From MW101C3 sp943367595 (GTDB lineage Bacteria; Cyanobacteriota; Cyanobacteriia; PCC-6307; Cyanobiaceae): a stretch of 64,000 bases of DNA. The stretch is from positions 44,322-108,321 of the forward strand of contig CALRJS020000006.1 in assembly GCA_943367595.1 (NCBI GenBank), read 5' to 3'. Made by a program: the position numbers and the translations under genes. The notes beneath the pieces were generated by a model. That model worked only from the letters and a program-made list of their open reading frames with translations, was not told where the DNA came from and ran no database searches. Below, in pieces: positions 16,587 to 24,614 of the stretch; the first letter of the stretch is position 1, and each line of letters begins with the position of its first letter.

Positions 16587-16946
16587 TCAGGCGGAAGTGG
16601 ACGCCACAGCAATGCTGATGTGGCAGGTTTGTTTCTTGATCGCGTAAGCCCGCCCCTGGGCGCGGGGACGGAATCGCTTCAGGGAAGGACCCATGTCGGC
16701 GATCGCGGTGCTGATCACCAGAGAAGCGGGATCAAGACCAAGGTTGTGTTCCGCATTGGCGACCGCCGAACGGAGCACCTTGGTGATCGGTCCGGTGGAG
16801 CGGTAAGGCATGAACTCGAGCAGGATCAGCGCCTCGCGGTAGGAGCGGCCGCGGATCTGGTCGAGCACCCGGCGCACCTTGGAAACGGATCCGCGGATGT
16901 AGCGGCCGTGGGCGCGGGCTTCTGAGCTGGGGGAAGGGTTGGCCAT
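16587..16946 (-). CDS. rplV: Ribosomal protein uL22
   Basis: L22 (119 residues from the ATG at 16946). It has YIRGSVSKVRRVLDQIRGRS, SAVANAEHNLGLDPASLVI and the C-terminal hairpin RFRPRAQGRAYAIKKQTCHI, which lines the exit tunnel and macrolide site. The 48 extra residues in the open frame upstream are antisense to rpsS. Confidence 0.97.
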   Translation of the reverse strand: MANPSPSSEARAHGRYIRGSVSKVRRVLDQIRGRSYREALILLEFMPYRSTGPITKVLRSAVANAEHNLGLDPASLVISTAIADMGPSLKRFRPRAQGRAYAIKKQTCHISIAVASTSA

Positions 16947-16959
16947 GGTGTGTCGCTCC

Positions 16960-17235
16960 TTAACGGGCACCTTTTTTGTCTTTGATGTGACCCCGGAAGG
17001 TGCGGGTGGGGGCGAATTCCCCCAGCTTGTGGCCCACCATCTGCTCGGTGACATACACCGGCACGTGGCTCTTGCCGTTGTGAACGGCAATCGTGTGGCC
17101 GATCATCATCGGCAGGATGGTGGAAGCCCGCGACCAGGTTTTGATCACGGTTTTGTCGCCAGCGCTGTTCTGCGCTTCGACCTTGCGCAGCAGGTGGTCG
17201 GCGACGAATGGTCCTTTTTTGAGTGAACGTCCCAT
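16960..17235 (-). CDS. rpsS: Ribosomal protein uS19
   Basis: S19 (91 residues) begins MGRSLKKGPFVADHLLRKVE. It has IKTWSRASTILPMMIGHTIA, then VHNGKSHVPVYVTEQMVGHK and LGEFAPTRTFRGH. It lies between rplB and rplV, in S10-operon order. Confidence 0.97.
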   Translation of the reverse strand: MGRSLKKGPFVADHLLRKVEAQNSAGDKTVIKTWSRASTILPMMIGHTIAVHNGKSHVPVYVTEQMVGHKLGEFAPTRTFRGHIKDKKGAR

Positions 17236-17270
17236 GGCGGTTTAAGCAGACAGCAAAACAGTGTTGACCA

Positions 17271-18134
17271 TCAGGAATCCCGTCCGCCACGGCTCCGTTT
17301 GGAGGTGCGGCGACGTTTCCGCAGGACAAACCGATTGCTGGGTTTGTTCCGCTTCCGGGTTTTGAGGCCCAGGGCCGGTTTGCCCCAGGGGGTGACCGGG
17401 CCGGAGCGGCCGATCGGTGCGCGGCCCTCACCACCACCGTGGGGGTGGTCGCAGGGGTTCATCACACTGCCGCGCACTTCGGGGCGACGCCCCAGCCAGC
17501 GCTTGCGACCGGCTTTGCCGAGGCTCGTGTTGCGAACTTCAGCGTTGCCCACTTCACCGAGCGTGGCGTAGCACTCCCTGCGCACGAGACGGACCTCGGT
17601 GGACGGCAGCTTGAGGGCGACGTAGTCGCCTTCCTTGGCCATCACCTGGGCGCTGGCACCAGCGGTGCGCACCATCTGGCCACCACGTCCGGCGTAAAGC
17701 TCGACGTTGTGGACAGCGGAGCCCAGAGGAATCGAGGAGAGCGGCAGGGCATTGCCGGTTTCAATCGGAGATCCGGGGCCGGACACCACCGTTTGGCCGA
17801 CTTCAATGCCTGCAGGAGCAAGGATGTAGCGCTTCTCACCATCGGTGTAGAAGAGCAGAGCCAGACGCGCGTTGCGGTGCGGGTCGTAGTGGATGGCGGC
17901 CACGCGGGCCTCCACGCCGTGCTTGTCGCGGCGGAAATCCACCAGGCGATAGAGGCGTTTGTGGCCACCGCCACGGTGGCGGCATGTGATCACACCCCGG
18001 TTGTTGCGGCCTTTGCGGCGGTGCTTGGCCACCACCAGGCTGCGCTCGGGCTTGCGCTCAGTGACTTCGCTGAAGTCGCTTGCGACCCGGGTACGGGTGC
18101 CGGGTGTGTAGGGACGGTAGTTGCGGATTGCCAT
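17271..18134 (-). CDS. rplB: Ribosomal protein uL2
   Basis: L2 (287 residues) is close to the peptidyl-transferase centre. It begins MAIRNYRPYTPGTR and has GRNNRGVITCRHRGGGHKRL. The C-terminal signature VMNPCDHPHGGGEGRAPIGR contains the conserved histidine. It lies between rplW and rpsS. Confidence 0.98.
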   Translation of the reverse strand: MAIRNYRPYTPGTRTRVASDFSEVTERKPERSLVVAKHRRKGRNNRGVITCRHRGGGHKRLYRLVDFRRDKHGVEARVAAIHYDPHRNARLALLFYTDGEKRYILAPAGIEVGQTVVSGPGSPIETGNALPLSSIPLGSAVHNVELYAGRGGQMVRTAGASAQVMAKEGDYVALKLPSTEVRLVRRECYATLGEVGNAEVRNTSLGKAGRKRWLGRRPEVRGSVMNPCDHPHGGGEGRAPIGRSGPVTPWGKPALGLKTRKRNKPSNRFVLRKRRRTSKRSRGGRDS

Positions 18135-18149
18135 AACGATTCAGAACCC

Positions 18150-18452
18150 TCAGGCCTCGGGGAACAGCTGGATGGCATTGCCTGCGGCGAGCCGCACCAC
18201 CGCCTTTTTCACCTGGGCGCGCTTGCCGGCGAAGCGTCCGACCCGCCGGGCACGGCGAGGGGGATTCATGGTGCTCACGCCGATGACGCGCACATCGAAG
18301 AGGTGTTCGACGGCGGCCTTGATGTCGGGCTTGGCTGCCCTGGGGTCCACCTCAAAGGTGTACTGATTGAGTTCGAGTGCGCGGGTGGCTTTCTCGGTGA
18401 TCAGCGGGCGCCGGATCACATCCGCCAGCCGGTTGGCGAAACGTTCAGTCAT
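18150..18452 (-). CDS. rplW: Ribosomal protein uL23
   Basis: L23 (100 residues from the ATG at 18452) forms the chaperone and SRP docking site at the exit tunnel. It has DVIRRPLITEKATRALELNQ, YTFEVDPRAAKPDIKAAVEH and LFDVRVIGVSTMNPP. Its start overlaps the rplD stop by 8 nt; the longer open frame to 18530 is a shadow of rplD. Confidence 0.96.
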   Translation of the reverse strand: MTERFANRLADVIRRPLITEKATRALELNQYTFEVDPRAAKPDIKAAVEHLFDVRVIGVSTMNPPRRARRVGRFAGKRAQVKKAVVRLAAGNAIQLFPEA

Positions 18453-19089
18453 CTCCGTAGACCTCCTGGATCTTGGCGAGAGCTTCCTCGCTGAGCACCA
18501 GCTTCCTGGCGTTGAGCAAGTCGAAGACATTCAGCTGATCGGCAGCGATCAGTTTCACGTTTTCGAGGTTGCGGACCGACAGGCGGACCACATCGGTGGG
18601 GGCATCCAGAACCAGCAGCACCTTGGCGCCGGCGGGGATGTCCCAGCGCTGCAGAGCAGCGACGATTTCGCGGGTTTTCGGCTGCTCCAGCGCCGCGCCG
18701 AAGCCTTGCACCACCACCATGTCGGCGGCCCGGCTGATCAGGGCGGTGCGCAGCGCCAGGCGACGTTCCTTGCGGTTCATCGCCAGGTTGTAGGTGCGGG
18801 GCTTGGGCCCGAACACCACACCGCCACCCGGGCGGAGCGGGGTGCGGATCGAGCCCTGGCGGGCACGGCCCGTTCCTTTCTGTTTGTAGGGCTTGCGGCC
18901 GCCACCACGCACTTCGGCGCGGGTGAGGCTGCTGGCCGTGCCCTGGCGGGCGTGGGCGAGCTGACGCACGACCGCGCGCTGCAGCAGGCCGCCGGCCGAG
19001 GCTTCCTTGGCGACCTTCAGATCAAGGCTGGCCTTGCCGGCTTCCTTGCCCTGCCAATCACGAACGACACAGTTGACCATGGCTGACAT
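18445..19089 (-). CDS. rplD: Ribosomal protein uL4
   Basis: L4 (214 residues, or 211 if it starts at the second ATG, 19080). It has VVRQLAHARQGTASSLTRAE, then GGGRKPYKQKGTGRARQGSI, the extended tunnel loop, followed by FGPKPRTYNLAMNRKERRLA. It starts 2 nt after the rplC stop and overlaps rplW at its end. Confidence 0.96.
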   Translation of the reverse strand: MSAMVNCVVRDWQGKEAGKASLDLKVAKEASAGGLLQRAVVRQLAHARQGTASSLTRAEVRGGGRKPYKQKGTGRARQGSIRTPLRPGGGVVFGPKPRTYNLAMNRKERRLALRTALISRAADMVVVQGFGAALEQPKTREIVAALQRWDIPAGAKVLLVLDAPTDVVRLSVRNLENVKLIAADQLNVFDLLNARKLVLSEEALAKIQEVYGDD

Positions 19090-19091
19090 CC

Positions 19092-19739
19092 TCAGTTCGC
19101 GACCTTGTCACCGACCCGCCGAGCGGGTCGGATGTTGAGCAGGGCGCCGGGCTTGCCGGGCACCGAACCCTTCACCACCAGCAGGTTGCGCTCGACATCC
19201 ACCTTGAGAATGACGAGACCCTTGGTGGTGATCTGCTTGCCGCCGTAGCGGCCTGCCATCCGTTTGCCGGGGTAAACCCGACCGGGGGTGGTGCCGGCGC
19301 CGGTGGATCCGGGTTCGCGGTGGTTCTTGGAACCGTGCGTCATCGGACCGCGGCTGAAGCCGTGGCGCTTCTGGTAGCCACTGAAACCGCGGCCGATCGT
19401 GTCACCGCTGACATCGACCTTCTGGCCGGGCTCAAAGCCTTCGACCGTGATCGTGCCACCGAGTTCGAGGCCTTCGACAGAATCGAGCCGGTATTCGGTG
19501 AGGTGCCGCAGGGGCTCACTGCCGGATTTGGCCAGGTGACCCGCAGCCGGGCGGTTGACGAGCTTCTCGCGAATGTCGCCAAAGCCGATCTGAGCGGCGG
19601 TGTAGCCGTCGGTGGCAGGGGTTTTGAGTTGGGTGATGCGGCAGGGGCCCGCCTCGATCACGGTGACCGGGATGGACTTGCCGTCGGGGGCGAAGAATTG
19701 GGACATGCCCAATTTCTTGCCGAGGATGCCGATGGACAT
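19092..19739 (-). CDS. rplC: Ribosomal protein uL3
   Basis: L3 (215 residues from the ATG at 19739, MSIGILGKKLGMSQFF). It has PCRITQLKTPATDGYTAAQI and the loop GYQKRHGFSRGPMTHGSKNH plus GRVYPGKRMAGRYG, near the peptidyl-transferase centre. It is the first gene of the operon here: rpsJ is not upstream, matching cyanobacteria where S10 lies with the str genes. The 42 extra in-frame residues upstream are not family-like. Confidence 0.97.
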   Translation of the reverse strand: MSIGILGKKLGMSQFFAPDGKSIPVTVIEAGPCRITQLKTPATDGYTAAQIGFGDIREKLVNRPAAGHLAKSGSEPLRHLTEYRLDSVEGLELGGTITVEGFEPGQKVDVSGDTIGRGFSGYQKRHGFSRGPMTHGSKNHREPGSTGAGTTPGRVYPGKRMAGRYGGKQITTKGLVILKVDVERNLLVVKGSVPGKPGALLNIRPARRVGDKVAN

Positions 19740-20164
19740 TGGGGGAAGAACGCCAGCAGGACCACGGCCGAGATCATCCGGAGATGACGGGCCGCCTGGA
19801 GGCTGAATCGATGAACGCGCTGTATCCGCTTGACTGGATCCCGTGGAAACGGAGCATCCGGCCATGGCCTGACGGGCAGGCAGGGCCGGGGGCTAGCGGT
19901 GGGCGAAACAGCAGGCTGGGACTTTTCCGTCGGGCCGTAGCCGGAGAACGGCGAGTTTCCCGTCGGCGGTGAGGCAGCGGAGCTGCTCGATGCCGAACTG
20001 GCCGGGAGGATCCACCGACAGCGGTGGACCCGCGCAGGGTTCCGGAGGCCCGGCTAGCGGACGGGCACAGAACACATGCACAAGAATCCACAGTACCGCA
20101 CGGTCTGACCCCCTATTCCTGAAAGCGTCCTGCCAGACTGCCGCCGTTCCTGGCATTGCCCTCC
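19740..20164. other. Divergent spacer between rplC and ndhN
   Basis: This 425-nt region separates the ribosomal operon (minus) from ndhN (plus), so it should hold promoters for both. I could not identify convincing -35/-10 pairs. Its right two thirds overlap a possible small minus-strand gene (19893-20156), listed separately. The rest shows no gene, repeat or RNA. Confidence 0.6.
19893..20156 (-). CDS. Possible small cysteine-containing protein
   Basis: An 87-residue frame on the minus strand, upstream of and in the same direction as rplC. The second half reads like a real protein (FGIEQLRCLTADGKLAVLRL, then RPDGKVPACCFAHR at the end), with GC-rich third positions; the first 20 residues look random. 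A hydrophobic stretch VLWILVHVFCARPLAG in the middle could be part of a signal sequence if the true start is internal, for instance one of the GTG codons near 20081. I do not recognise a family. Confidence 0.4.
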   Translation of the reverse strand: MPGTAAVWQDAFRNRGSDRAVLWILVHVFCARPLAGPPEPCAGPPLSVDPPGQFGIEQLRCLTADGKLAVLRLRPDGKVPACCFAHR

Positions 20165-20626
20165 ATGCCGCTCCTTCTCACCGGCCGTCGCTTTCGGGAG
20201 GATCTGGAGAAGGCTGGTGCCCTGGCCCTCTATGCCCCCCTGGAAGGGGGTGCGGAGACACGGCTGATGCGGCGTCTGCGTGCCGCCGGCTACCGCGCAC
20301 AGATGACCTCAGCCCGCGGCCTCGGTGATCCCGAAGTGTTCCTGCTCCAGTCGCACGGCATCCGTCCGCCGCACCTTGGCCACCACAGCGTTGGCAATGC
20401 CGCTGCCGTCGGTGACGTGCAGCAGGTGATGCCCCAGCTCGGCCCCTTGCTGGAAGGCACCAAACCGATCCTGCTCTGGCTGCTGGAGGCCCAGGTGCTC
20501 TCCACTGCGGAGCTCTCGGCCCTGTGCGGGCTCACACAGAGAGAGCCGCGCCTGCGCATCGTGGCGGAGATGGGGGGCTCGAGGTCGCTGCGCTGGCAAC
20601 CGCTCGATCAGTGCGTTGCCGCCTGA
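20165..20626 (+). CDS. ndhN: NAD(P)H-quinone oxidoreductase subunit N
   Basis: NdhN is a cyanobacterium- and chloroplast-specific subunit of the membrane-arm junction of NDH-1, the ferredoxin-plastoquinone oxidoreductase used in respiration and cyclic electron flow. The 153-residue protein starts MPLLLTGRRFREDLEKAGAL and has YRAQMTSARGLGDPEVFLLQ, SHGIRPPHLGHHSVGNAAAV and the C-terminal RLRIVAEMGGSRSLRWQPL. An upstream TTG at 20156 adds three residues; the ATG is preferred. Its end overlaps the ldpA start by 11 nt. Confidence 0.95.
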   Translation: MPLLLTGRRFREDLEKAGALALYAPLEGGAETRLMRRLRAAGYRAQMTSARGLGDPEVFLLQSHGIRPPHLGHHSVGNAAAVGDVQQVMPQLGPLLEGTKPILLWLLEAQVLSTAELSALCGLTQREPRLRIVAEMGGSRSLRWQPLDQCVAA

Positions 20627-21725
20627 GCAGGCGCTGCGCTCCGGCCGCTGGGTCAAGCTGATCTGCGGGGCCAGCAACCAGGATCTGGCCGCGATCGTCG
20701 ATCTCTGCGGCATCTACACGCTGGCGGGTGTTCAGGCGATCGATGTCGCCGCCGATCCCGCCGTGGTGGCGGCGGCGCGGCGCGGCATCGCCTGGGGTCT
20801 GGAGCGCTCCGCTGGCGGCTGCGCTCCCTGGCTGATGCTGAGCCTCAGCGATGGCGCCGACCCCCATTTCCGCAAGGCCCACTTCGATCCGGAGCGCTGT
20901 CCGCCGTCCTGTCCCCGCCCCTGCGCGCGGGTGTGCCCAGCCCTGGCCATCGGCGACGGCGGCGGTGTGATCGACGAGCGGTGCTACGGCTGCGGCCGTT
21001 GCCTGCCGGCCTGCCCCCTCGGCCTCATCGCTGCCAGGGAACATGCGCTGCCGGCGGAGGCTGTGACCCCTCTGCTGGCAGCGCTGCGGCCCGATGCGGT
21101 GGAGATTCACACCCAGCCGGGTCGCGGCGCCGCTTTTGCCCAGCGTCTCGACCAGGTGGTGGCCGCGCGACTGCCCCTGCAGCGCCTCTCGGTGAGTTGC
21201 GGCTGGGAAGCGCCCGGCAATGGCCGCAGGCAGCCGGGGGGGCACGGCGGGGATGGTTCAGGTGCGGAATCTGCAGGCGTGGAACGCGCAGAGGCTGAAC
21301 GTGCAGGGGTGGAGGGTCTGGCGGCGGAGCTCTGGCAGCGGTTTGCGCGCCTCCGCGCGGCGGGGTTGCGGCCCCTCTGGCAACTCGATGGCCGGCCGAT
21401 GAGCGGCGATGTGGGGGACGGCACAGCCCATGCCGCGGTGCGGCTGCTGGCAGCGCTGCGGCCCTGGGCACCACCGGGCCCCCTGCAGCTGGCCGGTGGC
21501 ACCAACGGCCACACCCTGGAGCTGCTGCGTCGCCTGGCGGGCTCGGCGGCGGCAGCGCGGCGGCTCAGCGCCGGTGTGGCCTTCGGCGGGATGGCGCGCC
21601 GTCAGCTGCAGCCCCTGCTGGTGGAGGCCGAGCGGCGGGGCACACGGCTGCTCGACGATGCAGACCTCTGGCCCGTGGCGCTGGCAAGGGCCCGGGAGCT
21701 TGTGGGCCCGTGGCTGGCTTGCTGA
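20616..21725 (+). CDS. ldpA: Light-dependent period protein LdpA
   Basis: LdpA is an iron-sulfur protein that feeds redox or light information to the KaiABC circadian clock in Synechococcus elongatus. The 369-residue protein has two clustered cysteine motifs typical of 2[4Fe-4S] ferredoxin domains: CPPSCPRPCARVCP and CYGCGRCLPACP, near residues 95-140. The start is a TTG inside the ndhN 3' end, implying coupling. Around residues 205-235 lies a low-complexity insert rich in Gly, Ala and Glu (GAESAGVERAEAERAGVEG). The C-terminal half is the family-specific TIM-barrel-like region. Confidence 0.88.
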   Translation: MPPEQALRSGRWVKLICGASNQDLAAIVDLCGIYTLAGVQAIDVAADPAVVAAARRGIAWGLERSAGGCAPWLMLSLSDGADPHFRKAHFDPERCPPSCPRPCARVCPALAIGDGGGVIDERCYGCGRCLPACPLGLIAAREHALPAEAVTPLLAALRPDAVEIHTQPGRGAAFAQRLDQVVAARLPLQRLSVSCGWEAPGNGRRQPGGHGGDGSGAESAGVERAEAERAGVEGLAAELWQRFARLRAAGLRPLWQLDGRPMSGDVGDGTAHAAVRLLAALRPWAPPGPLQLAGGTNGHTLELLRRLAGSAAAARRLSAGVAFGGMARRQLQPLLVEAERRGTRLLDDADLWPVALARARELVGPWLAC

Positions 21726-21757
21726 TGGCTAGAACGGCAGTCCTGGAGTGATGGGTC

Positions 21758-23464
21758 ATGCAAGCTCCCGACGCTGCCCCTCTCGCCCTGGCTCACGCCG
21801 GCGCCCCTGCGGCCGCCCTCTCACCGCAACGGGTGACCGACGATCTCGAAGCGCTGCTGGCGGTGCTGCCGGAGCGGGTGCGCGAGGCCTTCGCCGCAGC
21901 GGAGAGCCGCGACCAGCTGCTCGAGGTGGTGCTGGATCTGGGCCGCTGTCCTGAGGCCCGCTACCCCGGGCGTGCCATCGCCCTCACCGATCAGCCGATC
22001 GACCGCTCGGACCTGGCGGCCGTGGTGGAGCGGCTCGGCCATTTCGGCGGTGACAACCGGGCGGGCATCGAGCGCACCCTGCACCGCATCAGTGCCATCC
22101 GCAACCGCACCGGCGATGTGGTGGGTCTCACCTGCCGGGTGGGCCGCGCTGTGTACGGCACGGTGGCGATGGTGCGGGATCTGCTGGATTCCGGCCAGTC
22201 GCTGCTGCTGATGGGGCGTCCCGGTGTCGGCAAGACCACGGCCCTGCGGGAGATTGCCCGCGTGCTGGCGGACGACCTGGAACGCCGCGTGGTGGTGATC
22301 GACACGAGCAACGAGATCGCCGGCGACGGTGACATTCCCCACCCCGCCATCGGCCGGGCCCGCCGCATGCAGGTGGCGCGCCCCGAACTGCAGCATCAGG
22401 TGATGATCGAGGCGGTGGAGAACCACATGCCGGAAGTCATCGTGATCGATGAGATCGGCACGTTGCTGGAGGCTCAGGCGGCCCGCACGATCGCGGAACG
22501 GGGGGTGCAGCTGGTGGCCACAGCCCACGGCAACGAGCTGGCCAACCTGATCAAGAACCCCACCCTCTGCGACCTGATCGGCGGCTTTCAGTCGGTCACG
22601 CTCGGCGATGAGGAAGCGCGGCGGCGCGGCTCCCAGAAGACCGTGCTGGAGCGCTGCGCCGACCCCACCTTCCCGCTGGCGGTGGAGATGCACAGCCGCA
22701 GCCGCTGGCTGGTGCACCGTGACGTGGCCCGCACGGTGGATTTCCAGCTCCGCGGGCAACCCGCCCGCCCCCAGGTGCGCGAATGCGATGCCTCCGGCCG
22801 CGTGCGGCTCGAAGACGCGGCCCCTCCTCAGGCCCCACCCCGCTTGACGCGCGCGGCACCATCTGTGCCACACCGCGAGCTGCGGCGGCCGGATCCGGCG
22901 CCGCCCCTGGCGCCTGTGCCGCTGCCCGACCCAGCCCAGCCCGCGCCGCACCGGCGCCCCGCGGTGGAGCCGGCAGCCCCGACCCTGCGCCTGTTCAGCT
23001 GCGGCATCAGCGCTGCGCTGCTGGACCAGGCGGTGCGCAGCCGCCGCTATGCCGTTGAGCAGGTTGTTGATCTGGAGCAGGCGGATGCGGTGCTCACCGT
23101 GCGTAACCAACTGGGCCAGGACCCGGAGGTGCGGCGGCAGGCCCAGCTCCACGGCGTGCCGATCCTGGTGATCAAGTCCGACAGCCTGCATCAGATCCAG
23201 CGAGGCCTGGAGCGGCTGCTGCGGCGGCGCCAGCCGGATGGGGCAGCGCCGCTGCAGGTCCTCCCGGACGACGCCTATGGCGCCATGGAGGAATGCCGTC
23301 TGGCGGTGGAGCAGGTGGTGGTGCCCCGCGGCTGCCCGGTGGAGTTGCTGCCCCGCAGCGCCCGCGTCCGTCAGATTCAGGCGGAGCAGGTGCGCCGCTA
23401 CGGATTGCGCTGTGCCGAGTTCGGCAGCGGCGGGGAGATGCGGTTGCGTGTGTTCCCGCGCTGA
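21758..23464 (+). CDS. Ycf45-like AAA ATPase with R3H domain
   Basis: This 568-residue protein matches the cyanobacterial/plastid Ycf45 group, related to SpoIIIAA-type ATPases. It has a Walker A (MGRPGVGKTTALREIARVL, near residues 155-172), a Walker B (EVIVIDEIGTLLEAQ), a sensor-like LVATAHGNELANLIKNPTL and FQSVTLGDEEARRRGSQKTV. A Pro/Ala-rich linker follows (roughly 345-405), then a second conserved domain. An R3H single-stranded nucleic-acid-binding domain occupies the last 60 residues (ending YGLRCAEFGSGGEMRLRVFP). Its cellular role is not established. It stands alone between ldpA and tRNA-Gln. Confidence 0.85.
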   Translation: MQAPDAAPLALAHAGAPAAALSPQRVTDDLEALLAVLPERVREAFAAAESRDQLLEVVLDLGRCPEARYPGRAIALTDQPIDRSDLAAVVERLGHFGGDNRAGIERTLHRISAIRNRTGDVVGLTCRVGRAVYGTVAMVRDLLDSGQSLLLMGRPGVGKTTALREIARVLADDLERRVVVIDTSNEIAGDGDIPHPAIGRARRMQVARPELQHQVMIEAVENHMPEVIVIDEIGTLLEAQAARTIAERGVQLVATAHGNELANLIKNPTLCDLIGGFQSVTLGDEEARRRGSQKTVLERCADPTFPLAVEMHSRSRWLVHRDVARTVDFQLRGQPARPQVRECDASGRVRLEDAAPPQAPPRLTRAAPSVPHRELRRPDPAPPLAPVPLPDPAQPAPHRRPAVEPAAPTLRLFSCGISAALLDQAVRSRRYAVEQVVDLEQADAVLTVRNQLGQDPEVRRQAQLHGVPILVIKSDSLHQIQRGLERLLRRRQPDGAAPLQVLPDDAYGAMEECRLAVEQVVVPRGCPVELLPRSARVRQIQAEQVRRYGLRCAEFGSGGEMRLRVFPR

Positions 23465-23619
23465 GCGCTGCCATCAGCTGCCGTGATCCCTGCCGGCACA
23501 GCGGGAGATTGACGAAGGACGGCTCGCTGTGGGTAACTATCTGGATCCCGGGCGTCGGGTGTTCCACTGCGTTGGCGGCCTGCGGGTCTGCTTCCCCGGA
23601 CCACCCCACAACTGCGCGT

Positions 23620-23691
23620 TGGGCCGTCGCCAAGTGGTAAGGCAGCGGGTTTTGGTCCCGCCATTCCTAGGTTCGAATCCTAGCGGCCCAG
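23620..23691 (+). tRNA. tRNA-Gln (TTG anticodon)
   Basis: A 72-nt tRNA: acceptor TGGGCCG (23620-23626) pairs with CGGCCCA (23684-23690) and G is the discriminator. The anticodon loop reads TTTTGGT with anticodon TTG, and the T arm contains GGTTCGAATCC. No CCA is encoded. It lies 13 nt upstream of the HAD gene. Confidence 0.95.
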
Positions 23692-23704
23692 TTCTGACAC
23701 TCCT

Positions 23705-24466
23705 TTGAGCTCCCCTGTGTCCTCCAGCCCCTTGCTGGTGTTCGATTTTGACGGGGTGCTGGTCGACGGCATGGCCGAGTACTGGTGGAGCGCCCGCCGG
23801 GCTGCTCTGCAGCTGCGCCCCGATCTGCACCTGCCCGTGTCGGCGCCGCCCGGTTTCGCCCAGCTGCGGCCCCTGATCCACAAGGGCTGGGAGATGGTGC
23901 TGCTGGCCGCTGAGCTGGGCCGCGACGACCATCGGCTCAGCGACACCCTGGCCGACTACGGCGGGGCTCTGGATCGTGCCCTGGAGCGATGGGAGTGGCA
24001 GCCCTCCCAGCTGCAGGAGGCGCTGGAGCTCGTGCGCCGCGAGGCCATCGCCACCGACCGCAGCGCCTGGCTTGCGCTGCACCGCCCCTACCCCGGCGTG
24101 CCGGAGCGGCTGCGGGCCCTGGGCGACGAGGGGGCCGACTGGGCAGTGCTGACCACCAAGGGGGCCGCCTTCGCCGCTGAGCTGCTCTCTGCCGAGGGCC
24201 TGGAGCCCTGGCAGCTGTTCGGCCATGAGCAGGGACCGAAGCCGGAGGTGCTGCTCCAGTTGCGATCGCTGAACAGGCCGATCTGGTTCATCGAAGACCG
24301 GCGCCCCACCCTGGAGCAGGTGCGGGCCACGCCGGGATTGACCCCTGTGCGCTGCTTTCTGGTGTCGTGGGGGTATGTGCGCGCGGCTGATCTGACCGGC
24401 CTGCCGTCGGGCATCGCCCTGCTTCGCCCGGAACGGTTCGCGGCCCCCTTGGCGACCTGGCCCTGA
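23705..24466 (+). CDS. HAD-superfamily hydrolase
   Basis: This 253-residue protein carries HAD phosphatase motifs. Motif I is VFDFDGVLVDG with the nucleophile and acid/base aspartates (near residues 14-16). A motif II threonine lies in AVLTTKGAAFAAE. An acidic motif IV lies in WFIEDRRPTLEQV. The helical cap is inserted between motifs I and II. The first start is a TTG at 23705; a GTG at 23717 is an alternative. The substrate is unknown. The gene sits between tRNA-Gln and recA. Confidence 0.85.
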   Translation: MSSPVSSSPLLVFDFDGVLVDGMAEYWWSARRAALQLRPDLHLPVSAPPGFAQLRPLIHKGWEMVLLAAELGRDDHRLSDTLADYGGALDRALERWEWQPSQLQEALELVRREAIATDRSAWLALHRPYPGVPERLRALGDEGADWAVLTTKGAAFAAELLSAEGLEPWQLFGHEQGPKPEVLLQLRSLNRPIWFIEDRRPTLEQVRATPGLTPVRCFLVSWGYVRAADLTGLPSGIALLRPERFAAPLATWP

Positions 24467-24474
24467 TCCGCTAG

Positions 24475-24488
24475 CGTACGCCTGTACT
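24475..24488 (+). promoter_or_regulatory. LexA-box-like site upstream of recA
   Basis: The 14-mer CGTACGCCTGTACT fits the cyanobacterial LexA consensus as I recall it (RGTACNNNDGTWCB) at every defined position but the first. It is 126 nt upstream of the recA ATG and just after the HAD gene stop. LexA repression of recA by this site is inferred. Confidence 0.55.
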
Positions 24489-24614
24489 AATTCCTGTCCG
24501 GCGCGCCGGCCTGATACGTCCACCCGATTCGGTGGCACCTGTGCCTTTGAGGCCGCAGGATGTCCCGCTTCGGACGTCTCGATCAGCGGCCTGTTCTCTC
24601 ACCCACCGTTGACC

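Noticed and set aside
23509..23539. Possible promoter (TTGACG, then TAACTA) ahead of tRNA-Gln
   Set aside because: The spacing of 19 nt and the poor -10 match make it too weak to list.
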